From Macrolepiota albuminosa (taxonomy: Eukaryota; Basidiomycota; Agaricomycetes; Agaricales; Agaricaceae): a DNA stretch of 64,000 nt. The stretch covers positions 1-64,000 of the forward strand of contig JAMWFC010000033.1 of assembly GCA_027475525.1 (NCBI GenBank), written 5' to 3'. The notes beneath the pieces were generated by a model. That model was not told where the DNA came from. It ran no database searches and saw nothing but the letters and a program-made list of their open reading frames with translations. A program made the position numbers and the translations under genes. Positions 1 through 14,900 of the stretch are shown here, piece by piece; within the stretch, counting starts at the first letter, position 1, and the number at the start of each line of letters is the position of its first letter.

Positions 1-42
1 TACTACACTGCCCGCACCCCCCCATCAATTCCCACACTCAAA

Positions 43-196
43 CAGCCCATTTTAATACCGGGGTACTCCCACGACTTTAAAAACGTTCCTGGCCTAAACT
101 AATTAACCTTCTAACCTCGCAGCCCATTTTAATACCGGGGTACTCCCACGACTTTAAAAACGTTCCTGGCCTAAACTAATTAACCTTCTAACCTCG
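43..196 (+). repeat. 77-bp exact tandem duplication, satellite breakpoint 1
   Basis: The 77 bp at 43-119, beginning CAGCCCATTTTAATACC, are repeated exactly at 120-196. This breakpoint is seen only in this unit. Confidence 0.9.
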
Positions 197-260
197 CTGC
201 TAACCACGAACGCAATGCTTCATCCACCTATCAAATCGCAACTTGCTAACCCTTGCATCC

Positions 261-414
261 ATCAAATTTTGACTCGCTGCGGGCAATAATCGCTTGTACA
301 ACACAATAATCGCTTATACAACACTTGCTAACCATTTATCAAATTTTGACTCGCTGCGGGCAATAATCGCTTGTACAACACAATAATCGCTTATACAACA
401 CTTGCTAACCATAA
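261..414 (+). repeat. 77-bp exact tandem duplication, satellite breakpoint 2
   Basis: 261-337, beginning ATCAAATTTTGACTCGC, is repeated at 338-414. The same breakpoint recurs in many later units, for example near 1447, 3886 and 8485. Confidence 0.9.
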
Positions 415-431
415 ATATCTCCCATCAAATC

Positions 432-911
432 CTGTCACGAACCAATCTCGACCATGTCACACGCACTCGTTTCTAACCAAAAATCGCAAAATGATGCATA
501 CCAACACTCACATATACCGTCACAACTCTAATAATCGCAATAAATACTTATACAATCCTTGTTGACGTTTCCATCCAAATCAATTCAAACCCTGTCACAA
601 ACTGACTGCGACCATGTCACACTGACTCGTCTAACCCACAAAAACACTCACAAACACTGTCACACCTTCAATAATCGCATACAACACTTGATAATCGCAA
701 TAAATACTTATACAACACTTAATAACATTTCCTTTCAAATCAACTCAAAACCCGTCACACACTGACCGCACCCATGTCACACCAACTCGCTTTTGCCAAA
801 TAATCACATATCCATGCATGCCAACACTCACAAACACCAATACAACTCAACAATCGCAATACCAACTTAATAATCGCAACGCTTACGTTTCTAACAAAAC
901 CAACACTTTCC
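432..911 (+). repeat. Three ~160-bp sub-repeats inside the satellite unit (example unit)
   Basis: Within the 957-bp unit, related sequences of the form C(T/C)GTCAC...ACCATGTCACAC...ACTCG begin at 432, 592 and 752, spaced exactly 160 bp. Further downstream in each sub-repeat an AATCGC motif recurs at 533, 693 and 852. The unit length of 957 is close to 6 x 160, so the satellite may be a six-monomer higher-order repeat; the other three monomers are too diverged for me to align by eye. Confidence 0.7.
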
Positions 912-1008
912 AACCGTTACAAGCGGTCTACCGCAATACCAACTTAATAATCGCAACGCTTACGTTTCTAACAAAACCAACACTTTCCAACCGTTACAAG
1001 CGGTCTAC
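855..1008 (+). repeat. 77-bp exact tandem duplication, satellite breakpoint 3
   Basis: 855-931, beginning CGCAATACCAACTTAATAAT, is repeated at 932-1008. It is present in most units but absent from the last two (after 21389 and 22346) and replaced by a different 77-bp duplication in the unit at 7933. Confidence 0.92.
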
Positions 1009-1267
1009 ATCACATCACTCATCACACACCCCTTTCCCATCACAAACACCTCAAACATCACAAATATCACCGTGACAACACTCGCACGTCACAATAATCA
1101 ACATAAACACCCCTGCGCTCAATCTCAATTTTCCCGCTTTCCCCATCATCAAACCATCAATTTTTCTTCCACACACCCCTTCTACTACACTGCCCGCACC
1201 CCCCCATCAATTCCCACACTCAAACAGCCCATTTTAATACCGGGGTACTCCCACGACTTTAAAAACG

Positions 1268-1421
1268 TTCCTGGCCTAAACTAATTAACCTTCTAACCTC
1301 GTCTGCTAACCGCGAACGCAATGCTTCATCCACCTATCAAATCGTTCCTGGCCTAAACTAATTAACCTTCTAACCTCGTCTGCTAACCGCGAACGCAATG
1401 CTTCATCCACCTATCAAATCG
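1268..1421 (+). repeat. 77-bp exact tandem duplication, satellite breakpoint 4
   Basis: 1268-1344, beginning TTCCTGGCCTAAACTAAT, is repeated at 1345-1421. It recurs in the first few units and again near 9490, and is absent from units right of about 10700. Confidence 0.92.
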
Positions 1422-2914
1422 CAACTTGCTAACCCTTGCATCCATCAAATTTTGACTCGCTGCGGGCAATAATCGCTTGTACAACACAATAATCGCTTAT
1501 ACAACACTTGCTAACCATTTATCAAATTTTGACTCGCTGCGGGCAATAATCGCTTGTACAACACAATAATCGCTTATACAACACTTGCTAACCATTTAAA
1601 TATCTCCCATCAAATCCTGTCACGAACCAATCTCGACCATGTCACACGCACTCGTTTCTAACCAAAAATCGCAAAATGATGCATACCAACACTCACATAT
1701 ACCGTCACAACTCTAATAATCGCAATAAATACTTATACAATCCTTGTTGACGTTTCCATCCAAATCAATTCAAACCCTGTCACAAACTGACTGCGACCAT
1801 GTCACACTGACTCGTCTAACCCACAAAAACACTCACAAACACTGTCACACCTTCAATAATCGCATACAACACTTGATAATCACAATAAATACTTATACAA
1901 CGCTTAATAACATTTCCTTTCAAATCAACTCAAAACCCGTCACACACTGACCGCACCCATGTCACACCAACTCGCTTTTGCCAAATAATCACATATCCAT
2001 GCATGCCAACACTCACAAACACCAATACAACTCAACAATCGCAATACCAACTTAATAATCGCAACGCTTACGTTTCTAACAAAACCAACACTTTCCAACC
2101 GTTACAAGCGGTCTACCGCAATACCAACTTAATAATCGCAACGCTTACGTTTCTAACAAAACCAACACTTTCCAACCGTTACAAGCGGTCTACAGTCACA
2201 TCACTCATCACACACCCCTTTCCCATCACAAACACCTCAAACATCACAAATATCACCGTGACAACACTCGCACGTCACAATAATCAACATAAACACCCCT
2301 GCGCTCAATCTCAATTTTCCCGCTTTCCCCATCATCAAACCATCAATTTTTCTTCCACACACCCCTTCTACTACACTGCCCGCACCCCCCCATCAATTCC
2401 CACACTCAAACAGCCCATTTTAATACCGGGGTACTCCCACGACTTTAAAAACGTTCCTGGCCTAAACTAATTAACCTTCTAACCTCGTCTGCTAACCGCG
2501 AACGCAATGCTTCATCCACCTATCAAATCGTTCCTGGCCTAAACTAATTAACCTTCTAACCTCGTCTGCTAACCGCGAACGCAATGCTTCATCCACCTAT
2601 CAAATCGCAACTTGCTAACCCTTGCATCCATCAAATTTTGACTCGCTGCGGGCAATAATCGCTTGTACAACACAATAATCGCTTATACAACACTTGCTAA
2701 CCATTTGAAATATCTCCCATCAAATCCTGTCACGAACCAATCTCGACCATGTCACACGCACTCGTTTCTAACCAAAAATCGCAAAATGATGCATACCAAC
2801 ACTCACATATACCGTCACAACTCTAATAATCGCAATAAATACTTATACAATCCTTGTTGACGTTTCCATCCAAATCAATTCAAACCCTGTCACAAACTGA
2901 CTGCGACCATGTCA

Positions 2915-3068
2915 CACTGACTCGTCTAACCCACAAAAACACTCACAAACACTGTCACACCTTCAATAATCGCATACAACACTTGATAATCCACTGACTC
3001 GTCTAACCCACAAAAACACTCACAAACACTGTCACACCTTCAATAATCGCATACAACACTTGATAATC
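2915..3068 (+). repeat. 77-bp exact tandem duplication, satellite breakpoint 5
   Basis: 2915-2991, beginning CACTGACTCGTCTAACCC, is repeated at 2992-3068. It recurs near 4177, 5363, 6549, 10028, 12397, 13506 and 14691. Confidence 0.92.
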
Positions 3069-6000
3069 ACAATAAATACTTATACAACACTTAATAACAT
3101 TTCCTTTCAAATCAACTCAAAACCCGTCACACACTGACCGCACCCATGTCACACCAACTCGCTTTTGCCAAATAATCACATATCCATGCATGCCAACACT
3201 CACAAACACCAATACAACTCAACAATCGCAATACCAACTTAATAATCGCAACGCTTACGTTTCTAACAAAACCAACACTTTCCAACCGTTACAAGCGGTC
3301 TACCGCAATACCAACTTAATAATCGCAACGCTTACGTTTCTAACAAAACCAACACTTTCCAACCGTTACAAGCGGTCTACGTCACATCACTCATCACACA
3401 CCCCTTTCCCATCACAAACACCTCAAACATCACAAATATCACCGTGACAACACTCGCACGTCACAATAATCAACATAAACACCCCTGCGCTCAATCTCAA
3501 TTTTCCCGCTTTTCCCATCATCAAACCATCAATTTTTCTTCCACACACCCCTTCTACTACACTGCCCGCACCCCCCCATCAATTCCCACACTCAAACAGC
3601 CCATTTTAATACCGGGGTACTCCCACGACTTTAAAAACGTTCCTGGCCTAAACTAATTAACCTTCTAACCTCGTCTGCTAACCGCGAACGCAATGCTTCA
3701 TCCACCTATCAAATCGTTCCTGGCCTAAACTAATTAACCTTCTAACCTCGTCTGCTAACCGCGAACGCAATGCTTCATCCACCTATCAAATCGCAACTTG
3801 CTAACCCTTGCATCCATCAAATTTTGACTCGCTGCGGGCAATAATCGCTTGTACAACACAATAATCGCTTATACAACACTTGCTAACCATTTATCAAATT
3901 TTGACTCGCTGCGGGCAATAATCGCTTGTACAACACAATAATCGCTTATACAACACTTGCTAACCATTTAAATATCTCCCATCAAATCCTGTCACGAACC
4001 AATCTCGACCATGTCACACGCACTCGTTTCTAACCAAAAATCGCAAAATGATGCATACCAACACTCACATATACCGTCACAACTCTAATAATCGCAATAA
4101 ATACTTATACAATCCTTGTTGACGTTTCCATCCAAATCAATTCAAACCCTGTCACAAACTGACTGCGACCATGTCACACTGACTCGTCTAACCCACAAAA
4201 ACACTCACAAACACTGTCACACCTTCAATAATCGCATACAACACTTGATAATCCACTGACTCGTCTAACCCACAAAAACACTCACAAACACTGTCACACC
4301 TTCAATAATCGCATACAACACTTGATAATCACAATAAATACTTATACAACGCTTAATAACGTTTCCTTTCAAATCAACTCAAAACCCGTCACACACTGAC
4401 CGCACCCATGTCACACCAACTCGCTTTTGCCAAATAATCACATATCCATGCATGCCAACACTCACAAACACCAATACAACTCAACAATCGCAATACCAAC
4501 TTAATAATCGCAACGCTTACGTTTCTAACAAAACCAACACTTTCCAACCGTTACAAGCGGTCTACCGCAATACCAACTTAATAATCGCAACGCTTACGTT
4601 TCTAACAAAACCAACACTTTCCAACCGTTACAAGCGGTCTACGTCACATCACTCATCACACACCCCTTTCCCATCACAAACACCTCAAACATCACAAATA
4701 TCACCGTGACAACACTCGCACGTCACAATAATCAACATAAACACCCCTGCGCTCAATCTCAATTTTCCCGCTTTCCCCATCATCAAACCATCAATTTTTC
4801 TTCCACACACCCCTTCTACTACACTGCCCGCACCCCCCCATCAATTCCCACACTCAAACAGCCCATTTTAATACCGGGGTACTCCCACGACTTTAAAAAC
4901 GTTCCTGGCCTAAACTAATTAACCTTCTAACCTCGTCTGCTAACCGCGAACGCAATGCTTCATCCACCTATCAAATCGTTCCTGGCCTAAACTAATTAAC
5001 CTTCTAACCTCGTCTGCTAACCGCGAACGCAATGCTTCATCCACCTATCAAATCGCAACTTGCTAACCCTTGCATCCATCAAATTTTGACTCGCTGCGGG
5101 CAATAATCGCTTGTACAACACAATAATCGCTTATACAACACTTGCTAACCATTTGAAATATCTCCCATCAAATCCTGTCACGAACCAATCTCGACCATGT
5201 CACACGCACTCGTTTCTAACCAAAAATCGCAAAATGATGCATACCAACACTCACATATACCGTCACAACTCTAATAATCGCAATAAATACTTATACAATC
5301 CTTGTTGACGTTTCCATCCAAATCAATTCAAACCCTGTCACAAACTGACTGCGACCATGTCACACTGACTCGTCTAACCCACAAAAACACTCACAAACAC
5401 TGTCACACCTTCAATAATCGCATACAACACTTGATAATCCACTGACTCGTCTAACCCACAAAAACACTCACAAACACTGTCACACCTTCAATAATCGCAT
5501 ACAACACTTGATAATCACAATAAATACTTATACAACACTTAATAACATTTCCTTTCAAATCAACTCAAAACCCGTCACACACTGACCGCACCCATGTCAC
5601 ACCAACTCGCTTTTGCCAAATAATCACATATCCATGCATGCCAACACTCACAAACACCAATACAACTCAACAATCGCAATACCAACTTAATAATCGCAAC
5701 GCTTACGTTTCTAACAAAACCAACACTTTCCAACCGTTACAAGCGGTCTACCGCAATACCAACTTAATAATCGCAACGCTTACGTTTCTAACAAAACCAA
5801 CACTTTCCAACCGTTACAAGCGGTCTACGTCACATCACTCATCACACACCCCTTTCCCATCACAAACACCTCAAACATCACAAATATCACCGTGACAACA
5901 CTCGCACGTCACAATAATCAACATAAACACCCCTGCGCTCAATCTCAATTTTCCCGCTTTCCCCATCATCAAACCATCAATTTTTCTTCCACACACCCCT

Positions 6001-8014
6001 TCTACTACACTGCCCGCACCCCCCCATCAATTCCCACACTCAAACAGCCCATTTTAATACCGGGGTACTCCCACGACTTTAAAAACGTTCCTGGCCTAAA
6101 CTAATTAACCTTCTAACCTCGTCTGCTAACCGCGAACGCAATGCTTCATCCACCTATCAAATCGTTCCTGGCCTAAACTAATTAACCTTCTAACCTCGTC
6201 TGCTAACCGCGAACGCAATGCTTCATCCACCTATCAAATCGCAACTTGCTAACCCTTGCATCCATCAAATTTTGACTCGCTGCGGGCAATAATCGCTTGT
6301 ACAACACAATAATCGCTTATACAACACTTGCTAACCATTTGAAATATCTCCCATCAAATCCTGTCACGAACCAATCTCGACCATGTCACACGCACTCGTT
6401 TCTAACCAAAAATCGCAAAATGATGCATACCAACACTCACATATACCGTCACAACTCTAATAATCGCAATAAATACTTATACAATCCTTGTTGACGTTTC
6501 CATCCAAATCAATTCAAACCCTGTCACAAACTGACTGCGACCATGTCACACTGACTCGTCTAACCCACAAAAACACTCACAAACACTGTCACACCTTCAA
6601 TAATCGCATACAACACTTGATAATCCACTGACTCGTCTAACCCACAAAAACACTCACAAACACTGTCACACCTTCAATAATCGCATACAACACTTGATAA
6701 TCACAATAAATACTTATACAACACTTAATAACATTTCCTTTCAAATCAACTCAAAACCCGTCACACACTGACCGCACCCATGTCACACCAACTCGCTTTT
6801 GCCAAATAATCACATATCCATGCATGCCAACACTCACAAACACCAATACAACTCAACAATCGCAATACCAACTTAATAATCGCAACGCTTACGTTTCTAA
6901 CAAAACCAACACTTTCCAACCGTTACAAGCGGTCTACCGCAATACCAACTTAATAATCGCAACGCTTACGTTTCTAACAAAACCAACACTTTCCAACCGT
7001 TACAAGCGGTCTACGTCACATCACTCATCACACACCCCTTTCCCATCACAAACACCTCAAACATCACAAATATCACCGTGACAACACTCGCACGTCACAA
7101 TAATCAACATAAACACCCCTGCGCTCAATCTCAATTTTCCCGCTTTCCCCATCATCAAACCATCAATTTTTCTTCCACACACCCCTTCTACTACACTGCC
7201 CGCACCCCCCCATCAATTCCCACACTCAAACAGCCCATTTTAATACCGGGGTACTCCCACGACTTTAAAAACGTTCCTGGCCTAAACTAATTAACCTTCT
7301 AACCTCGTCTGCTAACCGCGAACGCAATGCTTCATCCACCTATCAAATCGTTCCTGGCCTAAACTAATTAACCTTCTAACCTCGTCTGCTAACCGCGAAC
7401 GCAATGCTTCATCCACCTATCAAATCGCAACTTGCTAACCCTTGCATCCATCAAATTTTGACTCGCTGCGGGCAATAATCGCTTGTACAACACAATAATC
7501 GCTTATACAACACTTGCTAACCATTTGAAATATCTCCCATCAAATCCTGTCACGAACCAATCTCGACCATGTCACACGCACTCGTTTCTAACCAAAAATC
7601 GCAAAATGATGCATACCAACACTCACATATACCGTCACAACTCTAATAATCGCAATAAATACTTATACAATCCTTGTTGACGTTTCCATCCAAATCAATT
7701 CAAACCCTGTCACAAACTGACTGCGACCATGTCACACTGACTCGTCTAACCCACAAAAACACTCACAAACACTGTCACACCTTCAATAATCGCATACAAC
7801 ACTTGATAATCGCAATAAATACTTATACAACACTTAATAACATTTCCTTTCAAATCAACTCAAAACCCGTCACACACTGACCGCACCCATGTCACACCAA
7901 CTCGCTTTTGCCAAATAATCACATATCCATGCATGCCAACACTCACAAACACCAATACAACTCAACAATCGCAATACCAACTTAATAATCGCAACGCTTA
8001 CGTTTCTAACAAAA

Positions 8015-8168
8015 CCAACACTTTCCAACCGTTACAAGCGGTCTACGGTCACATCACTCATCACACACCCCTTTCCCATCACAAACACCAACCAACACTT
8101 TCCAACCGTTACAAGCGGTCTACGGTCACATCACTCATCACACACCCCTTTCCCATCACAAACACCTC
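8015..8168 (+). repeat. 77-bp exact tandem duplication, satellite breakpoint 6
   Basis: 8015-8091, beginning CCAACACTTTCCAACCG, is repeated at 8092-8168. It is unique to this unit and takes the place of breakpoint 3. Confidence 0.92.
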
Positions 8169-11100
8169 AAACATCACAAATATCACCGTGACAACACTCG
8201 CACGTCACAATAATCAACATAAACACCCCTGCGCTCAATCTCAATTTTCCCGCTTTCCCCATCATCAAACCATCAATTTTTCTTCCACACACCCCTTCTA
8301 CTACACTGCCCGCACCCCCCCATCAATTCCCACACTCAAACAGCCCATTTTAATACCGGGGTACTCCCACGACTTTAAAAACGTTCCTGGCCTAAACTAA
8401 TTAACCTTCTAACCTCGTCTGCTAACCACGAACGCAATGCTTCATCCACCTATCAAATCGCAACTTGCTAACCCTTGCATCCATCAAATTTTGACTCGCT
8501 GCGGGCAATAATCGCTTGTACAACACAATAATCGCTTATACAACACTTGCTAACCATTTATCAAATTTTGACTCGCTGCGGGCAATAATCGCTTGTACAA
8601 CACAATAATCGCTTATACAACACTTGCTAACCATTAAATATCTCCCATCAAATCCTGTCACGAACCAATCTCGACCATGTCACACGCACTCGTTTCTAAC
8701 CAAAAATCGCAAAATGATGCATACCAACACTCACATATACCGTCACAACTCTAATAATCGCAATAAATACTTATACAATCCTTGTTGACGTTTCCATCCA
8801 AATCAATTCAAACCCTGTCACAAACTGACTGCGACCATGTCACACTGACTCGTCTAACCCACAAAAACACTCACAAACACTGTCACACCTTCAATAATCG
8901 CATACAACACTTGATAATCGCAATAAATACTTATACAACACTTAATAACATTTCCTTTCAAATCAACTCAAAACCCGTCACACACTGACCGCACCCATGT
9001 CACACCAACTCGCTTTTGCCAAATAATCACATATCCATGCATGCCAACACTCACAAACACCAATACAACTCAACAATCGCAATACCAACTTAATAATCGC
9101 AACGCTTACGTTTCTAACAAAACCAACACTTTCCAACCGTTACAAGCGGTCTACCGCAATACCAACTTAATAATCGCAACGCTTACGTTTCTAACAAAAC
9201 CAACACTTTCCAACCGTTACAAGCGGTCTACGTCACATCACTCATCACACACCCCTTTCCCATCACAAACACCTCAAACATCACAAATATCACCGTGACA
9301 ACACTCGCACGTCACAATAATCAACATAAACACCCCTGCGCTCAATCTCAATTTTCCCGCTTTCCCCATCATCAAACCATCAATTTTTCTTCCACACACC
9401 CCTTCTACTACACTGCCCGCACCCCCCCATCAATTCCCACACTCAAACAGCCCATTTTAATACCGGGGTACTCCCACGACTTTAAAAACGTTCCTGGCCT
9501 AAACTAATTAACCTTCTAACCTCGTCTGCTAACCGCGAACGCAATGCTTCATCCACCTATCAAATCGTTCCTGGCCTAAACTAATTAACCTTCTAACCTC
9601 GTCTGCTAACCGCGAACGCAATGCTTCATCCACCTATCAAATCGCAACTTGCTAACCCTTGCATCCATCAAATTTTGACTCGCTGCGGGCAATAATCGCT
9701 TGTACAACACAATAATCGCTTATACAACACTTGCTAACCATTTATCAAATTTTGACTCGCTGCGGGCAATAATCGCTTGTACAACACAATAATCGCTTAT
9801 ACAACACTTGCTAACCATTTAAATATCTCCCATCAAATCCTGTCACGAACCAATCTCGACCATGTCACACGCACTCGTTTCTAACCAAAAATCGCAAAAT
9901 GATGCATACCAACACTCACATATACCGTCACAACTCTAATAATCGCAATAAATACTTATACAATCCTTGTTGACGTTTCCATCCAAATCAATTCAAACCC
10001 TGTCACAAACTGACTGCGACCATGTCACACTGACTCGTCTAACCCACAAAAACACTCACAAACACTGTCACACCTTCAATAATCGCATACAACACTTGAT
10101 AATCCACTGACTCGTCTAACCCACAAAAACACTCACAAACACTGTCACACCTTCAATAATCGCATACAACACTTGATAATCACAATAAATACTTATACAA
10201 CACTTAATAACATTTCCTTTCAAATCAACTCAAAACCCGTCACACACTGACCGCACCCATGTCACACCAACTCGCTTTTGCCAAATAATCACATATCCAT
10301 GCATGCCAACACTCACAAACACCAATACAACTCAACAATCGCAATACCAACTTAATAATCGCAACGCTTACGTTTCTAACAAAACCAACACTTTCCAACC
10401 GTTACAAGCGGTCTACCGCAATACCAACTTAATAATCGCAACGCTTACGTTTCTAACAAAACCAACACTTTCCAACCGTTACAAGCGGTCTACGTCACAT
10501 CACTCATCACACACCCCTTTCCCATCACAAACACCTCAAACATCACAAATATCACCGTGACAACACTCGCACGTCACAATAATCAACATAAACACCCCTG
10601 CGCTCAATCTCAATTTTCCCGCTTTCCCCATCATCAAACCATCAATTTTTCTTCCACACACCCCTTCTACTACACTGCCCGCACCCCCCCATCAATTCCC
10701 ACACTCAAACAGCCCATTTTAATACCGGGGTACTCCCACGACTTTAAAAACGTTCCTGGCCTAAACTAATTAACCTTCTAACCTCGTCTGCTAACCACGA
10801 ACGCAATGCTTCATCCACCTATCAAATCGCAACTTGCTAACCCTTGCATCCATCAAATTTTGACTCGCTGCGGGCAATAATCGCTTGTACAACACAATAA
10901 TCGCTTATACAACACTTGCTAACCATTTATCAAATTTTGACTCGCTGCGGGCAATAATCGCTTGTACAACACAATAATCGCTTATACAACACTTGCTAAC
11001 CATTTAAATATCTCCCATCAAATCCTGTCACGAACCAATCTCGACCATGTCACACGCACTCGTTTCTAACCAAAAATCGCAAAATGATGCATACCAACAC

Positions 11101-11828
11101 TCACATATACCGTCACAACTCTAATAATCGCAATAAATACTTATACAATCCTTGTTGACGTTTCCATCCAAATCAATTCAAACCCTGTCACAAACTGACT
11201 GCGACCATGTCACACTGACTCGTCTAACCCACAAAAACACTCACAAACACTGTCACACCTTCAATAATCGCATACAACACTTGATAATCGCAATAAATAC
11301 TTATACAACACTTAATAACATTTCCTTTCAAATCAACTCAAAACCCGTCACACACTGACCGCACCCATGTCACACCAACTCGCTTTTGCCAAATAATCAC
11401 ATATCCATGCATGCCAACACTCACAAACACCAATACAACTCAACAATCGCAATACCAACTTAATAATCGCAACGCTTACGTTTCTAACAAAACCAACACT
11501 TTCCAACCGTTACAAGCGGTCTACCGCAATACCAACTTAATAATCGCAACGCTTACGTTTCTAACAAAACCAACACTTTCCAACCGTTACAAGCGGTCTA
11601 CGTCACATCACTCATCACACACCCCTTTCCCATCACAAACACCCTCAAACATCACAAATATCACCGTGACAACACTCGCACGTCACAATAATCAACATAA
11701 ACACCCCTGCGCTCAATCTCAATTTTCCCGCTTTCCCCATCATCAAACCATCAATTTTTCTTCCACACACCCCTTCTACTACACTGCCCGCACCCCCCCA
11801 TCAATTCCCACACTCAAACAGCCCATTT

Positions 11829-11982
11829 TAATACCGGGGTACTCCCACGACTTTAAAAACGTTCCTGGCCTAAACTAATTAACCTTCTAACCTCGTCTGC
11901 TAACCTAATACCGGGGTACTCCCACGACTTTAAAAACGTTCCTGGCCTAAACTAATTAACCTTCTAACCTCGTCTGCTAACC
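11829..11982 (+). repeat. 77-bp exact tandem duplication, satellite breakpoint 7
   Basis: 11829-11905, beginning TAATACCGGGGTACTCCC, is repeated at 11906-11982. It is unique to this unit. Confidence 0.9.
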
Positions 11983-14900
11983 GAACGCAATGCTTCATCC
12001 ACCTATCAAATCGCAACTTGCTAACCCTTGCATCCATCAAATTTTGACTCGCTGCGGGCAATAATCGCTTGTACAACACAATAATCGCTTATACAACACT
12101 TGCTAACCATTTATCAAATTTTGACTCGCTGCGGGCAATAATCGCTTGTACAACACAATAATCGCTTATACAACACTTGCTAACCATTTAAATATCTCCC
12201 ATCAAATCCTGTCACGAACCAATCTCGACCATGTCACACGCACTCGTTTCTAACCAAAAATCGCAAAATGATGCATACCAACACTCACATATACCGTCAC
12301 AACTCTAATAATCGCAATAAATACTTATACAATCCTTGTTGACGTTTCCATCCAAATCAATTCAAACCCTGTCACAAACTGACTGCGACCATGTCACACT
12401 GACTCGTCTAACCCACAAAAACACTCACAAACACTGTCACACCTTCAATAATCGCATACAACACTTGATAATCCACTGACTCGTCTAACCCACAAAAACA
12501 CTCACAAACACTGTCACACCTTCAATAATCGCATACAACACTTGATAATCACAATAAATACTTATACAACACTTAATAACATTTCCTTTCAAATCAACTC
12601 AAAACCCGTCACACACTGACCGCACCCATGTCACACCAACTCGCTTTTGCCAAATAATCACATATCCATGCATGCCAACACTCACAAACACCAATACAAC
12701 TCAACAATCGCAATACCAACTTAATAATCGCAACGCTTACGTTTCTAACAAAACCAACACTTTCCAACCGTTACAAGCGGTCTACCGCAATACCAACTTA
12801 ATAATCGCAACGCTTACGTTTCTAACAAAACCAACACTTTCCAACCGTTACAAGCGGTCTACGTCACATCACTCATCACACACCCCTTTCCCATCACAAA
12901 CACCTCAAACATCACAAATATCACCGTGACAACACTCGCACGTCACAATAATCAACATAAACACCCCTGCGCTCAATCTCAATTTTCCCGCTTTCCCCAT
13001 CATCAAACCATCAATTTTTCTTCCACACACCCCTTCTACTACACTGCCCGCACCCCCCCATCAATTCCCACACTCAAACAGCCCATTTTAATACCGGGGT
13101 ACTCCCACGACTTTAAAAACGTTCCTGGCCTAAACTAATTAACCTTCTAACCTCGTCTGCTAACCACGAACGCAATGCTTCATCCACCTATCAAATCGCA
13201 ACTTGCTAACCCTTGCATCCATCAAATTTTGACTCGCTGCGGGCAATAATCGCTTGTACAACACAATAATCGCTTATACAACACTTGCTAACCATTTGAA
13301 ATATCTCCCATCAAATCCTGTCACGAACCAATCTCGACCATGTCACACGCACTCGTTTCTAACCAAAAATCGCAAAATGATGCATACCAACACTCACATA
13401 TACCGTCACAACTCTAATAATCGCAATAAATACTTATACAATCCTTGTTGACGTTTCCATCCAAATCAATTCAAACCCTGTCACAAACTGACTGCGACCA
13501 TGTCACACTGACTCGTCTAACCCACAAAAACACTCACAAACACTGTCACACCTTCAATAATCGCATACAACACTTGATAATCCACTGACTCGTCTAACCC
13601 ACAAAAACACTCACAAACACTGTCACACCTTCAATAATCGCATACAACACTTGATAATCACAATAAATACTTATACAACACTTAATAACATTTCCTTTCA
13701 AATCAACTCAAAACCCGTCACACACTGACCGCACCCATGTCACACCAACTCGCTTTTGCCAAATAATCACATATCCATGCATGCCAACACTCACAAACAC
13801 CAATACAACTCAACAATCGCAATACCAACTTAATAATCGCAACGCTTACGTTTCTAACAAAACCAACACTTTCCAACCGTTACAAGCGGTCTACCGCAAT
13901 ACCAACTTAATAATCGCAACGCTTACGTTTCTAACAAAACCAACACTTTCCAACCGTTACAAGCGGTCTACAGTCACATCACTCATCACACACCCCTTTC
14001 CCATCACAAACACCTCAAACATCACAAATATCACCGTGACAACACTCGCACGTCACAATAATCAACATAAACACCCCTGCGCTCAATCTCAATTTTCCCG
14101 CTTTCCCCATCATCAAACCATCAATTTTTCTTCCACACACCCCTTCTACTACACTGCCCGCACCCCCCCATCAATTCCCACACTCAAACAGCCCATTTTA
14201 ATACCGGGGTACTCCCACGACTTTAAAAACGTTCCTGGCCTAAACTAATTAACCTTCTAACCTCGTCTGCTAACCACGAACGCAATGCTTCATCCACCTA
14301 TCAAATCGCAACTTGCTAACCCTTGCATCCATCAAATTTTGACTCGCTGCGGGCAATAATCGCTTGTACAACACAATAATCGCTTATACAACACTTGCTA
14401 ACCATTTATCAAATTTTGACTCGCTGCGGGCAATAATCGCTTGTACAACACAATAATCGCTTATACAACACTTGCTAACCATTAAATATCTCCCATCAAA
14501 TCCTGTCACGAACCAATCTCGACCATGTCACACGCACTCGTTTCTAACCAAAAATCGCAAAATGATGCATACCAACACTCACATATACCGTCACAACTCT
14601 AATAATCGCAATAAATACTTATACAATCCTTGTTGACGTTTCCATCCAAATCAATTCAAACCCTGTCACAAACTGACTGCGACCATGTCACACTGACTCG
14701 TCTAACCCACAAAAACACTCACAAACACTGTCACACCTTCAATAATCGCATACAACACTTGATAATCCACTGACTCGTCTAACCCACAAAAACACTCACA
14801 AACACTGTCACACCTTCAATAATCGCATACAACACTTGATAATCACAATAAATACTTATACAACACTTAATAACATTTCCTTTCAAATCAACTCAAAACC

